Positions 15,525 to 24,822 are shown, counted from the first letter of the stretch. The stretch: 49,939 nt of DNA from Scatosoma sp045632265 (GCA_045632265.1 JAZQWG010000009.1:1-49939); one strand, 5' to 3'. The notes: generated by a model from the sequence alone, not told the origin. Numbers and translations are program-made.

Positions 15525-16412
15525 ATGTACGATAAACCTATTTTAGGCATTTTCCACTTATACGGCATTATGATTGCCGTAGGGATTTTGTGCTGTTTTA
15601 TATTGCTTTTCTTTTACGGAAAAAAACGCAATATAGATTCTAAATTTATCGATTTCGTCTTTTACGATGCCATCGCAGCCATTGCGTTTGGCTTCTTCTC
15701 GGCGGCGCTTTTCCAAGCTACGTATAACTACATCGAAAACCCCGAAGCGGGTTTTGACTTGGGTGGTGGCATTACGTTCATCGGCGGGCTTATCGGCGGT
15801 ATCGCCATTTTCTTGGCGTTGTATTTCATCTTCCGCAAGAAGTTGAGTGGCAGACTTTTGGATATCCTTTCCTTTGCGCCTTGCTGTATTACGATTGCCC
15901 ACGCTTTTGGCCGTCTTGGCTGTTTCTTCGCAGGTTGCTGCTACGGCAAACCTACGGACAGCGCGTTTGGGATTGTTTTCCCCACCCGTCCTCATCTTGG
16001 CGCGGTGCACCCCACGCAACTTTACGAGGCAATTTTCCTTTTCCTTTTGTGTGCGGTCATCTTCTTAATCGTTATGAAATGGCACTTTAAGCACGGCTTG
16101 AGCGTGTATTTGATTTGCTATGGCATGTTCCGTTTCGGCATCGAATATTTGAGAAACGACAGCCGCGGCGGCTTTATCCCCGGCATTTCCCCCTCGCAAT
16201 TTTGGTCGATTTGCATGGTTGCGGCGGGCATAGGTCTTATCTTCCTTGTCGAGTATCTTTGGAAGCGTAGAAAGAAAGAAGAAATTCTTAAGGCGGTGGA
16301 AGCGTCGCTTGATAAGTTGGCGGAAGAAGGCGTAGAAGAAAGCGAAAACGCCGCCGAAGAAAACGTAGTGGAAGAACCCACGCAACAAGTAGAGGCAGGG
16401 GAAGAACAATGA
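15525..16412 (+). CDS. prolipoprotein diacylglyceryl transferase homologue (divergent Lgt)
   Basis: An integral membrane protein of about 295 residues with the Lgt fold. It would transfer diacylglycerol to the lipobox Cys of prelipoproteins if active. Visible family parts are GGGITFIGGLIGG (80-92), GRLGCFFAGCCYGKPTDS (129-146) and HPTQLYEA (162-169). Compared with E. coli Lgt, the essential His of the HGGL motif is Ile86, and the Asn and Glu of the GNF.NGE signature are Cys133 and Cys138; the Arg is kept (Arg130). A Glu-rich cytoplasmic tail ends the protein. AAGGAG lies five bases before ATG 15525. Placement with lspA supports a lipoprotein role, but activity is uncertain. Confidence 0.8.
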   Translation: MYDKPILGIFHLYGIMIAVGILCCFILLFFYGKKRNIDSKFIDFVFYDAIAAIAFGFFSAALFQATYNYIENPEAGFDLGGGITFIGGLIGGIAIFLALYFIFRKKLSGRLLDILSFAPCCITIAHAFGRLGCFFAGCCYGKPTDSAFGIVFPTRPHLGAVHPTQLYEAIFLFLLCAVIFLIVMKWHFKHGLSVYLICYGMFRFGIEYLRNDSRGGFIPGISPSQFWSICMVAAGIGLIFLVEYLWKRRKKEEILKAVEASLDKLAEEGVEESENAAEENVVEEPTQQVEAGEEQ

Positions 16413-17866
16413 GAAATTTGACGTTGCTTACCGACTTGTATCAACTGACGATGGGGTATGGTTTCTATCGCAAAAATAAGCACGAAGAAGAAGTTGTGTT
16501 CGATTTATTCTTCCGCAAAAATGCGCTTATCACCTATTCCCTTTTCGCTGGGCTTGAACAAGCGATGGATTATTTGCTCAACTGGCATTTCGACGACGAG
16601 GACATCGAGTATTTGCGCTCCTTGCGCCTTTTCGACGAAGACTTTTTAACCTATCTTAAAAACATGAAATTCACGGGCGACGTGTACGCTGTAAAAGAAG
16701 GCACGCCCGTATTCCCGGGCGAGCCGATTTTGACGGTGAAAGCGCCCTTGATTCAAGCGCAGTTTGCAGAAACGGCGCTTTTGAACATTATCAACCACCA
16801 AACGTTGATTGCGACGAAATCGTCCAAAATTTGTCGTGCGACGGCGGGCAAAGGTATAGTAATGGAATTTGGTTTGCGCAGAGCGCAAGGCCCTGATGCG
16901 GGCATTAACGGCGCACGTGCGGCGATTATCGGCGGTTGCGCTTCCACATCCAACGTCATTGCGGGACAAAAATTCAACGTGCCCGTATCGGGTACGATGG
17001 CGCACAGCTGGGTAATGGACTATCCCACCGAATACGAGGCTTTCCGTGCGTATGCCGATGCGTATCCCGACAACTGTTTGTTGCTTGTTGATACGTACGA
17101 CACGCTTCGTAGCGGTGTACCCAACGCCATTAAAGTGTTTAAGGAACTTCAAGAAGAAGGGCATAAGCCGCGCGGTATTCGTTTGGACAGCGGTGACTTG
17201 GCATACCTTTCCAAAAAGGCGAGAAAAATGTTGGACGAAGCGGGCTTTACCGAAGCGATTATTTGCGTTTCGGGGGACTTGGAAGAACGCTCGATAAACT
17301 CCCTTTTGCAACAAGGCGCAAAAATCGATTCGTGGGGGGTAGGTACGAAGCTTATCACTTCGGAGGACTTGCCCGCTCTTGGCGGCGTATATAAGTTGGC
17401 GGCGGTGTTTGACGAACAAGGCAACGCTACGCCCAAAATTAAACTTTCGGACAACACGGCGAAAATCACCAACCCGTCTTTCAAGCGTTTATATCGCTTG
17501 TACGATAAGGAAAACGGCATGGCGATTGCCGATTTAATCACCCTTCGTGACGAAGAAGTGGACGATAGCAAGCCTTTGACTCTTTTCCACCCCGTTGAAA
17601 CGTGGAAAACGCACGAAGTTGAAAACTTCCGTGTGGAAGAATTGCAACAAACGATTGTAAAGGGCGGGAAACTCGTGTACGAATTCCCTGCGCTTATGGA
17701 CGTGCAAAAATATTCCAAGGGCGAGCTTGCGAAATTCTGGGAAGAATATTTGCGTTTGGATATGCCGCAACTTTATAAAGTGGACTTGTCCGATAAGTTG
17801 CATGCGTTGAAATTCGGCATGATTGACGGAATCCGTCAAGGTGCGAAAAAGAAAGGGGACAACTGA
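16409..17866 (+). CDS. pncB: nicotinate phosphoribosyltransferase
   Basis: Cytoplasmic NAD-salvage enzyme joining nicotinate to PRPP to give nicotinate mononucleotide. At 485 residues it is full length for the Gram-positive type. It begins LTDLYQLTMGYGF and contains EFGLRRAQGPDAG, the histidine motif TMAHSWVMDYP and the phosphate-binding IRLDSGDLAYLSK. The ATG overlaps the previous stop (ATGA) and its own stop overlaps lspA (TGATG), so it is translationally coupled within the operon. Together with nadE (38767-39504) it shows nicotinate scavenging. Confidence 0.96.
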   Translation: MRNLTLLTDLYQLTMGYGFYRKNKHEEEVVFDLFFRKNALITYSLFAGLEQAMDYLLNWHFDDEDIEYLRSLRLFDEDFLTYLKNMKFTGDVYAVKEGTPVFPGEPILTVKAPLIQAQFAETALLNIINHQTLIATKSSKICRATAGKGIVMEFGLRRAQGPDAGINGARAAIIGGCASTSNVIAGQKFNVPVSGTMAHSWVMDYPTEYEAFRAYADAYPDNCLLLVDTYDTLRSGVPNAIKVFKELQEEGHKPRGIRLDSGDLAYLSKKARKMLDEAGFTEAIICVSGDLEERSINSLLQQGAKIDSWGVGTKLITSEDLPALGGVYKLAAVFDEQGNATPKIKLSDNTAKITNPSFKRLYRLYDKENGMAIADLITLRDEEVDDSKPLTLFHPVETWKTHEVENFRVEELQQTIVKGGKLVYEFPALMDVQKYSKGELAKFWEEYLRLDMPQLYKVDLSDKLHALKFGMIDGIRQGAKKKGDN

Positions 17867-18558
17867 TGGAAAATCAAGAAAAACAAGAAAAAAAGGTGTG
17901 GTGGAAAGATTCTACGTTGTGGCTTTCCATTCTCTTTATCGCCCTTATCGCCGTTGACCAAGTGATTAAAATTTGGGCGGATCATTATTTCATCGACGTG
18001 TTGAAAGACCCGTATGCAAAAATCAAAATTATCCCTGGCGTTATCGAACTTTGTATGGAATACAACCGTGGCATTGCGTTCAGCTCTTTCTCGGGCGCAA
18101 GCATGGGTTGGAAACTCGTCATCGTTATCAGTACGGCACTTTTGATGTGCGGTTTGGCGGTGCTTTTCTTTAAGGTGGATAGACGTCGCGCATTCCTTCG
18201 CCTTGCGCTCATCTTTATCATTGCAGGCGGCGTGGGCAATTTGATTGACAGAATTATTTATAAAGTTTGGGATCCTGCAACGGCAACGGGGATTCGTGAC
18301 GGCGTGCGAGATATGGTACGCTTGAAAATTATCTTCGATTTCGGCGTATGCAACTTTGCCGATTTCTTCATCGTGGCGGGTGCGGTTATGTTGGTGCTTT
18401 CCATGCTCTTTTTCGATGCGGAAGCGGTATTCCCCGTGACCAAAAAGTATAAGGCGCTTTCGGAAGAATATTTAGAAAAAGAAGAACGCAAGAAAGCGGA
18501 AAAGCTTGCGAAAAAACAAGCTCAAGTAGAAAATACGGAAGAAAACAATAATGGATAA
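17866..18558 (+). CDS. lspA: signal peptidase II (lipoprotein signal peptidase), extended
   Basis: Membrane aspartyl protease that removes signal peptides from lipidated prolipoproteins. The core has four helices, the NRGIAFSSFSG motif and the two catalytic aspartates, Asp128 in GNLIDR and Asp166 in CNFADFF. At 230 residues it is longer than the usual 150-170. The extra length is a charged N-terminus, an insertion between the catalytic motifs (about 133-155) and a Lys/Glu-rich cytoplasmic tail. It overlaps rluD by eight bases, the classical lspA-rluD order. Confidence 0.93.
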   Translation: MENQEKQEKKVWWKDSTLWLSILFIALIAVDQVIKIWADHYFIDVLKDPYAKIKIIPGVIELCMEYNRGIAFSSFSGASMGWKLVIVISTALLMCGLAVLFFKVDRRRAFLRLALIFIIAGGVGNLIDRIIYKVWDPATATGIRDGVRDMVRLKIIFDFGVCNFADFFIVAGAVMLVLSMLFFDAEAVFPVTKKYKALSEEYLEKEERKKAEKLAKKQAQVENTEENNNG

Positions 18559-19504
18559 ACGTTTGTATATCGCCGAAATGGCTTGCAAACGCTTGGACAC
18601 CTTTTTAAGCGAACAAACGGACGAGTTCACTCGTTCAAGATTGAAAAAGCTGATTGAAGAAGGGCAAGTGACAATCAACGGCGCTCCCGTGAAAAAAGCG
18701 GGTGCGGACGTCAAGGCGAGCGACGTGGTGGAACTCACCGTTCCCGAAGCGGTGGAATACGCCGTGAAAGCGGAAAATATTCCTATCGACGTCGTTTATC
18801 AAGACAACGATTTTGCTATCGTCAATAAGCCCAAGGGCATGACGGTGCACGTGGGTAGCGGCGTTGTGGAAGGCACGCTTGTCAATGCGCTTTTGTATGC
18901 GCTCGATTCGTTAAGCGGCATAGGCGGCGTGTTAAGACCGGGGATCGTGCATAGAATTGATAAGGATACGACGGGTTTACTCGTCGTTGCGAAAAACGAT
19001 AAGGCGCACGTTTCACTCGCTTCGCAAATTGCGGAAAAGACGTGCAAACGCACCTATTACGCCCTTTTGGAAGGGAACGTAAAGGAAGAAAAGGGGGAGA
19101 TAGCCACCGACATAGGACGGCACCCCACCGATAGATTGAAAATGGCGGTGTTGCCCTTTGGACAAGGCAAAATTGCCATCACTCGCTTTGAAACGGCAAC
19201 GCATTTTGGAAACGATTTCACTCTTTGTAAATTCGAGTTGCAAACGGGCAGAACGCACCAAATCCGTGTGCACGCCAAACATATCAACCACCCCGTAGCG
19301 GGCGACCCCGTGTATGGGTTTAAGAAACAAAAACTTCCCGCAAACGGGCAATTGTTGCACGCTTGGAAGTTGGAACTGACCCACCCCACGAGCGGGGAAC
19401 GCAAGGAATTTACCGCGCCTATTCCCAAAGAATTTGCGGATATTTTATTAAAACTTTGCGCCAAGTATCAAGTTTCGCCAAGCGACTTGCCTAATATTTT
19501 ATAA
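18551..19504 (+). CDS. rluD: RluD-family rRNA pseudouridine synthase
   Basis: A 317-residue enzyme converting uridines to pseudouridines in large-subunit rRNA. An S4 RNA-binding domain opens the protein (RLDTFLSEQTDEFTRSRLKK...GQVTINGAPVKKAG). The catalytic motif is HRIDKDTTGLLVVAK with Asp137. Further family motifs are LQTGRTHQIRVHAKHINHPVAGDPVYG. The gene follows lspA, the common arrangement in Firmicutes. The exact target uridines are inferred from family only. Confidence 0.94.
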   Translation: MDKRLYIAEMACKRLDTFLSEQTDEFTRSRLKKLIEEGQVTINGAPVKKAGADVKASDVVELTVPEAVEYAVKAENIPIDVVYQDNDFAIVNKPKGMTVHVGSGVVEGTLVNALLYALDSLSGIGGVLRPGIVHRIDKDTTGLLVVAKNDKAHVSLASQIAEKTCKRTYYALLEGNVKEEKGEIATDIGRHPTDRLKMAVLPFGQGKIAITRFETATHFGNDFTLCKFELQTGRTHQIRVHAKHINHPVAGDPVYGFKKQKLPANGQLLHAWKLELTHPTSGERKEFTAPIPKEFADILLKLCAKYQVSPSDLPNIL

Positions 19505-19511
19505 AGAAAAA

Positions 19512-19545
19512 GCCACCGTATCGCTTTGATACGGTGGCGTATTTT
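19512..19545. terminator. bidirectional terminator between rluD and the reverse gene at 19560
   Basis: A perfect 11-bp stem (GCCACCGTATC / GATACGGTGGC) with a 5-base loop. It has an A-rich left flank and an 8-T run on the right. Confidence 0.92.
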
Positions 19546-19559
19546 TTTTGTTTTACCGA

Positions 19560-21257
19560 TTAAATAGGGAATGCGATAAAGCCTTGATAACGAATAGCGT
19601 GTTGGGGGATAGCTTGCAAATCTTTTTCCGCTACGACCTTGATGACGCTCGTTTTGTTGACGGGTACGTATTCATACCAGTTGACGGGTACGTTGTGCCA
19701 GTTGTTATCGTCGCCCATTTTTTGTACGTAATCCACGCGCGTAATCGTTTTGAAAGAGCTTGCTTGCACCTTGACGATATATTCGTTTTCGCCCGTTTTT
19801 TCCGCTAAACTCGTCTTGTAAACGACGCTTAAAGCGGCGCTTTCGGGGGCGGTGTATGCACGAAGCCGCGCGGCGATTGCTTCAAAAGTGAAGGGGGTAA
19901 GTTCGCCTTGAGCGATGCTTTCGCATGCAAGCAACGGTCTTTGATAGGCGGGGATAAGCATAAGGGGGGCAAAGTCGAAATACAGCGATTTGAAGAAATC
20001 GTAGTTGGTGGTTTTGAAGTTCGTTTCCACTACGGTTGCATCATACGATTTATAGGTGGATGCGGGCACGTATAAGGGGGAACGTTGCGAGTGGGTGCTG
20101 CGGATAACGTTGATTTTACCGTCCTTGATAAAATCGAAATCGTCGCCGTAGCCGTCGTTTGAACGCATCAATTTCACCATATTCTCTTGCGCCATAGGGG
20201 TAAAGAGATAACGGAAAGCAATTTCGTCGTCACGGTTGAGCGCATTGAACAGCACTTCAAATTCGCTGTTGGCAAGTACGGTAAAATTGCCGTCCTTCTT
20301 TGCCGATTTTGCAGCAAGTTTTTCCAGTTTTTTCGTGCCGATACGCACTTGTTTTTCCACTTGTTCGTCGCTCTTGTCGTCCACGTTGCTATGTACGCGT
20401 GAGAAATGCAAGTTGGGCGCTTCTTCGTGGGCGTAATACAAAAGCGTTTCCGACGTGAAGTAGGGACAAGGCTTTTGCACGCTTGCACGCAAAACTTGCG
20501 TATGTTGCACCGTCGTTTTCACACCACGGGCGTCACGCTTGGTTGTCGTCCAGTGAATCGTCAAACTGCCGGTGTACGTCTTCGTGCCGATGTAATAGGA
20601 CAATTCTCGTTTGTATAAAAAGGGAAAGCCGTAGAAACTGCCCGAAAGGGTGTCCGTCACCGATTCGTCCGCTTCGCTGTCGTCGCTATAACCAAACGAT
20701 TGCAACTGTTGAAGGCGTTGTTTGGTGAAATGCGTGTCGAAAGCAAGGTGGGGGAAGGATTTCGTTGCCAAGTTTTGCACGTCGTATTCGGTAAATAACG
20801 CATTGAGGGGCGCAACCTGTTCGTAAGCCTTTTGCAACAAATTTTCCTTTGTCGTTTCCGTGTTGGCAAGTTCTTCTTTCAGTTCTTTCAAACGCTTGTT
20901 TATCTTTACGCAAAGGATAATAAGCTGCGTTAAGCCGACGGAAAACAGCAAGGCTGCAAGCAAAATTTTCACGGGGAGCGGCTTTGAGAAAGTAAACATC
21001 AAAGGACACGCAAGCCAAAGCACGATAGCAAGAGCGATACTCCAACCCTTTCCACGTTTTTTCTTGCGGATACGCTTTTCGATTGCTTCGGTAAGTTCCA
21101 CGCTGTCTTTATACGCTGCCGTCGTGGCTGCGTTTTCGTCCATTTTCACGTTTGCCGTTTTGGAAAGCAAATTCCAGTATTCGTCGGTGTTCGTTTGGTG
21201 GACGGTTTTGGCTGTTTGGTTATAATAATCAAGTGGTGAAAAAATAGGTTCTAACAT
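19560..21257 (-). CDS. unrecognised protein with two central-N-terminal membrane helices and a large soluble domain
   Basis: 565 residues with no family I can name. The first 75 residues are soluble and end in a very basic stretch (EKRIRKKKRGKGWS). Two membrane helices follow (SIALAIVLWLACPLMFTF and ILLAALLFSVGLTQLIIL), then a predicted coiled coil (KRLKELKEELANTETTKENL). A soluble domain of about 400 residues is rich in aromatic and Thr residues and ends HAIRYQGFIAFPI. It has its own promoter (21276-21304) and ribosome binding site AAGGAG. Composition matches native genes, so it looks like a conserved lineage protein rather than a recent arrival. Confidence 0.8.
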   Translation of the reverse strand: MLEPIFSPLDYYNQTAKTVHQTNTDEYWNLLSKTANVKMDENAATTAAYKDSVELTEAIEKRIRKKKRGKGWSIALAIVLWLACPLMFTFSKPLPVKILLAALLFSVGLTQLIILCVKINKRLKELKEELANTETTKENLLQKAYEQVAPLNALFTEYDVQNLATKSFPHLAFDTHFTKQRLQQLQSFGYSDDSEADESVTDTLSGSFYGFPFLYKRELSYYIGTKTYTGSLTIHWTTTKRDARGVKTTVQHTQVLRASVQKPCPYFTSETLLYYAHEEAPNLHFSRVHSNVDDKSDEQVEKQVRIGTKKLEKLAAKSAKKDGNFTVLANSEFEVLFNALNRDDEIAFRYLFTPMAQENMVKLMRSNDGYGDDFDFIKDGKINVIRSTHSQRSPLYVPASTYKSYDATVVETNFKTTNYDFFKSLYFDFAPLMLIPAYQRPLLACESIAQGELTPFTFEAIAARLRAYTAPESAALSVVYKTSLAEKTGENEYIVKVQASSFKTITRVDYVQKMGDDNNWHNVPVNWYEYVPVNKTSVIKVVAEKDLQAIPQHAIRYQGFIAFPI

Positions 21258-21275
21258 AATTTTCTCCTTGTATAT

Positions 21276-21304
21276 AGTATAGCATGCTCAACTTTTTTTG
21301 TCAA
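21276..21304 (-). promoter_or_regulatory. sigma-A promoter of the 565-residue membrane protein gene
   Basis: Reverse strand TTGACA (21304-21299), 17-base spacer, TATACT (21281-21276). Confidence 0.86.
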
Positions 21305-21362
21305 GAAATGTGGAAAAATGATTGTAAAATATTCTTAATAAAGAATATGCCCTTAAAAATTC

Positions 21363-21392
21363 TTTACAAATCGAGAAAAAAAGTGGTATAAT
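21363..21392 (+). promoter_or_regulatory. sigma-A promoter placed immediately before the start codon at 21401
   Basis: TTTACA (21363-21368), 18-base spacer, TATAAT (21387-21392). Only eight bases separate the -10 box from the ATG, so the transcript should begin at or one to two bases before the start codon. There is no ribosome binding site. Confidence 0.82.
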
Positions 21393-21400
21393 AATTACGT

Positions 21401-22714
21401 ATGCTGAAAATTATCAAAGTAAAAAAGAAGAGTTTGGCCGCATTTTTGGGTTTTGAAGTGGGCGATATCGTGACGGCGTTTGACGACGTGCCTTGCGTGG
21501 ACGAGCTGGAATATTTGTATTATGCGGAAAAAGAAAACTTCACGGTGACGGTGAAAGATCATCGCACGGGCGAAGAAACGCAAATTCAAGTAGAGAAAGC
21601 GGAAGGGGAAGATTTGGGCTTGGAATTTGAAAAGAGCCAAAAAATCCGCACTTGTCACAACCATTGCGTATTTTGCTTCGTTGACCAAATGCCCAAAGGC
21701 ATGCGGGAAAGTTTGTACGTAAAGGACGACGATTACGCCATGAGTTTCGAGTGCGGGAATTTCGTTACCTTAACCAACGTATCGGACGAAGAGTTAAACC
21801 GCATCGTGCGCTTAAAACTTTCGCCTATGTACGTTTCCGTACATACGACCAACCCCGAACTTCGCGTAAAGCTTGTGCGCAATCGCCATGCGGGGAAAAT
21901 TCTTTCCCAAATCGATACGCTTGTAAAGGGCGGGATCAGCGTGCATTGCCAAGCGGTTATCGTGCCCAACGAAAACGACGGGGAAGAACTGAAAAAGACG
22001 GCGAGAGATTTGTTTGCCTATTATCCGTACGTAAAAGATTTGGCGTGCGTGCCCACGGGTTTGACCAAATATCGCGACAATTTGACGAAGATTGCGGACG
22101 TGGATAAAGAGTACAGCGAAAAAATGCTCGATTTGATTGACGAGCTCAATAAAGAGTTTGGCGTAAACTTCCTTCTTCCCGCCGATGAATATTTTGTAAA
22201 AGCGGAAAGGGAAATGAAACCTACGTCATTTTACGGCGAGTTTGAGCAAATCGAAAACGGCATAGGCATGACGAGCAAGTTTTTGGAAGAAGCGCGTTTG
22301 GCGATGGAAACTTGCAAGAAAAAGCAGCTTAAAAAATCGAAAAAAAGCGTGCTCGTTTGCGGGGTTAGCGCAGCGAAAACGCTGGAAAGTTTGGTAAAAA
22401 AATGCAACGAAGAAATCAAGGGCTTGCAAGTGGAAATCTTGCCCGTGAAAAACGATTTCTTTGGCGAAACGGTGACGTGCACGGGGCTTTTGACGGGGCA
22501 AGATATTGCCAAGGCGTTGAAAGAATACCACGCGCAAAAGGGCGATTTTGACGAGGCGATTATCGCGGGCAACACGATGAAGGAATTTGAAGACGTGTTC
22601 CTTTGCGGTATGACGTTGAAACAGCTTCAAAAAGAAGTACGCTTTACGCGCGTGCGTGTAAATAGAAGCAACGACGGAAGCGGCTTGATAGAAATTTTAA
22701 CGACGGAAAAATAA
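21401..22714 (+). CDS. PDZ-radical SAM-DUF512 protein
   Basis: A 437-residue protein of the family normally encoded just before der in Firmicutes. An N-terminal PDZ-like domain (about 1-65) is followed by a radical SAM-like core with the Fe-S cluster cysteines in RTCHNHCVFCFVDQMPKGMR (CX3CX2C, about residues 86-93). The C-terminal DUF512 domain follows and ends RVNRSNDGSGLIEILTT. The reaction is not known. The PDZ homology begins at residue 3, so ATG 21401 must be the start even though it has no Shine-Dalgarno sequence. It heads a forward run of genes through der, plsY and the Trk genes. Confidence 0.92.
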   Translation: MLKIIKVKKKSLAAFLGFEVGDIVTAFDDVPCVDELEYLYYAEKENFTVTVKDHRTGEETQIQVEKAEGEDLGLEFEKSQKIRTCHNHCVFCFVDQMPKGMRESLYVKDDDYAMSFECGNFVTLTNVSDEELNRIVRLKLSPMYVSVHTTNPELRVKLVRNRHAGKILSQIDTLVKGGISVHCQAVIVPNENDGEELKKTARDLFAYYPYVKDLACVPTGLTKYRDNLTKIADVDKEYSEKMLDLIDELNKEFGVNFLLPADEYFVKAEREMKPTSFYGEFEQIENGIGMTSKFLEEARLAMETCKKKQLKKSKKSVLVCGVSAAKTLESLVKKCNEEIKGLQVEILPVKNDFFGETVTCTGLLTGQDIAKALKEYHAQKGDFDEAIIAGNTMKEFEDVFLCGMTLKQLQKEVRFTRVRVNRSNDGSGLIEILTTEK

Positions 22715-22736
22715 CGATAGAAGGAGGGATAGTAGT

Positions 22737-24050
22737 ATGGCAAACCCTTTAATAGCCTTGGTCGGTAGACCGAACGTAGGTAAAAGTACGTTTTTCAATA
22801 AAGTGGCAGGAAGAAAAATTTCCATTACGGAAGATAGACCTGGTGTCACGCGTGATAGATTGTACGCAGACGCAGTATGGCGTGATAAACATTTCACGAT
22901 GGTGGATACGGGCGGTTTGGAGCTCAAATCGGAAGATATCATGTGGCGTGAAATTGCAAAACAAGCGGACGTGGCGATTGACACGGCGGACGTAATTTTG
23001 TTCTTCACGGACGGCAGGGACGGATTGCACCCTTCCGATTACGACGTGGCGGACATCTTGCGCCGCAGCAAAAAACCCGTTATTTTGGTCGTAAACAAAA
23101 TCGACGATTATTCGCCTGAAAAGGTGTACGAGTTTTATTCGCTTGGGCTTGGCGAGCCGTTTGCCGTTTCGGCGGAACACTCGCAAGGCATCGGCGACGT
23201 ACTTGACGAAGCACTTACGTATTTTCCCGATACGACGGAAGAAGCAGTGCCGTCGTTGAAGATTGCAGTGGTTGGAAAACCGAACGCGGGCAAATCGAGC
23301 TTGGTAAACAAGCTTCTTGGCAGCGAAAGAAGTATCGTCACCCCGATTGCGGGCACGACGAGAGATGCTATCGACTCTCTTTTCTTCCGTGGCGACAAGG
23401 CGTACACCATCATCGATACGGCGGGTATCCGTAAAAAGAAGAAGGTGGAAGACGACGTGGAATACTATTCCAACATGCGTGCTTTCGACGCCGTGCGCCG
23501 TTGCGACGTGTGCTTGCTTGTGGTGGACAGCGACGAAGGGCTCACCGAACAAGACGTAAAAATCATCGGCTACGTGCACGAACAAGGCAAGCCGTCGGTT
23601 ATCGTCATGAACAAGTGGGACTTGGTGGAAAAGGATACGCACACCGTCAATCGCTTTGAAGAACAGCTCAAAGAAGATTTGAAATTTATGGATTATTATA
23701 AGTCCATTTACATTTCCGCAAAGACGGGACAACGCGTAGAAAAAATTCTTGCGGCGGCGGAAGAAGCGTATGCGCACGCTACGTACAGAGTGCCCACGGG
23801 TGCGCTGAACGATTTGATAGGCGATGCGGTGCGCATGCAAGAACCGCCTTCCTATTTGGGTAGACGTATGCGTGTATTCTTCTCTTCGCAAGTGGGGGTA
23901 TGCCCGCCGACGTTTGCGCTTTTCGTAAACGATGAAAGACTTTTGCACTTCTCGTACGAACGTTATTTGGAAAACGTTATCCGCAAGGCATACGATTTTT
24001 CGGGCACGCCCATTAAAATCGTCGTAAGAGAAAAGAAGGACGAAGATTAA
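22737..24050 (+). CDS. der: ribosome biogenesis GTPase Der (EngA)
   Basis: Essential double-GTPase acting in assembly of the 50S ribosomal subunit. 437 residues, full length. The first G domain has GRPNVGKSTFFNKV (9-22), DTGG and NKID. The second has GKPNAGKSSLVNKL near 182, DTAGIRKKKK and NKWD. A C-terminal KH-like domain ends the protein (GTPIKIVVREKK). A strong GGAGGG ribosome binding site precedes ATG 22737. Confidence 0.98.
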   Translation: MANPLIALVGRPNVGKSTFFNKVAGRKISITEDRPGVTRDRLYADAVWRDKHFTMVDTGGLELKSEDIMWREIAKQADVAIDTADVILFFTDGRDGLHPSDYDVADILRRSKKPVILVVNKIDDYSPEKVYEFYSLGLGEPFAVSAEHSQGIGDVLDEALTYFPDTTEEAVPSLKIAVVGKPNAGKSSLVNKLLGSERSIVTPIAGTTRDAIDSLFFRGDKAYTIIDTAGIRKKKKVEDDVEYYSNMRAFDAVRRCDVCLLVVDSDEGLTEQDVKIIGYVHEQGKPSVIVMNKWDLVEKDTHTVNRFEEQLKEDLKFMDYYKSIYISAKTGQRVEKILAAAEEAYAHATYRVPTGALNDLIGDAVRMQEPPSYLGRRMRVFFSSQVGVCPPTFALFVNDERLLHFSYERYLENVIRKAYDFSGTPIKIVVREKKDED

Positions 24051-24089
24051 GAGTTTGGATTAAAAAGGCTTTTTAGGAGTGAAAGGTAT

Positions 24090-24809
24090 ATGCAATCCTT
24101 TTCTATGGCAAAAAACTGGTGGCAATTTTTGATTATGGCAGCCGTATCGTACATGCTCGGCTGTATCAACGTTGCACGCATAATTGCAAGAAAAAAGCAT
24201 AAAGATATTACGCAAATGGGTAGCGGTAATCCTGGCACGATGAATATGAGTAGAGAGTTCGGCTGGAAAGTGGGCTTGCTAACGTTCATATTCGATGCGT
24301 TCAAAGGGGCTGTGCCCGTGCTGGCGGTGCACCTTATCTACAAAAATTACGCATTTAGCGGCACGCTTGTTCGTGTCAGCGACGTGGCAAGATATTTTTG
24401 TGGGCTTTGTGCGGTGCTCGGCCACGTGCTTCCCGTGCTCTATCATTTCCACGGCGGCAAGGGGATAGCGACGACGTTCGGCGTATTTTGGGTGGCGCTT
24501 GCTTGCGAAAATACGTGGTACGTGCCTATCGTTTTTGGGTTATTTCTTTGCGTGCTTGCCTTTATTTTGGTGACGGAATGGGGCTCGCTTGGCAACCTTT
24601 TGGGTACGGCTGTGTTCTCGGTTATCCAGCTTGTCACCTTCTTTATCCGTTATGAAAACCATGCAATCAACGCGTATTTAGTGATTGCGTATATGCTCGT
24701 TTTCTTGTTCACGCTCGTCACGTGGTACGCACATAAGAAAAATTTGCTTCGCTTGTTTAGCGGAGAAGAACATAGAACTTCCTTAAAGAAAATTGTTAAG
24801 AAAAAGTGA
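24090..24809 (+). CDS. plsY: acyl-phosphate:glycerol-3-phosphate acyltransferase
   Basis: Membrane enzyme making lysophosphatidic acid from acyl-phosphate and glycerol 3-phosphate, the first acylation in phospholipid synthesis. 239 residues, about 30 longer than many PlsY. Motifs seen are GSGNPGTMN (family GSGNxGATN, with Met where Thr is usual), the GHVLPVLYHFHGGKGIATTFG segment and TEWGSLGN. Five or more membrane helices are predicted, with a basic C-terminal tail. Location directly after der is usual. ATG 24090 is preceded by AGGAG. Confidence 0.92.
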   Translation: MQSFSMAKNWWQFLIMAAVSYMLGCINVARIIARKKHKDITQMGSGNPGTMNMSREFGWKVGLLTFIFDAFKGAVPVLAVHLIYKNYAFSGTLVRVSDVARYFCGLCAVLGHVLPVLYHFHGGKGIATTFGVFWVALACENTWYVPIVFGLFLCVLAFILVTEWGSLGNLLGTAVFSVIQLVTFFIRYENHAINAYLVIAYMLVFLFTLVTWYAHKKNLLRLFSGEEHRTSLKKIVKKK

Positions 24810-24822
24810 GTGAGATTATAAG

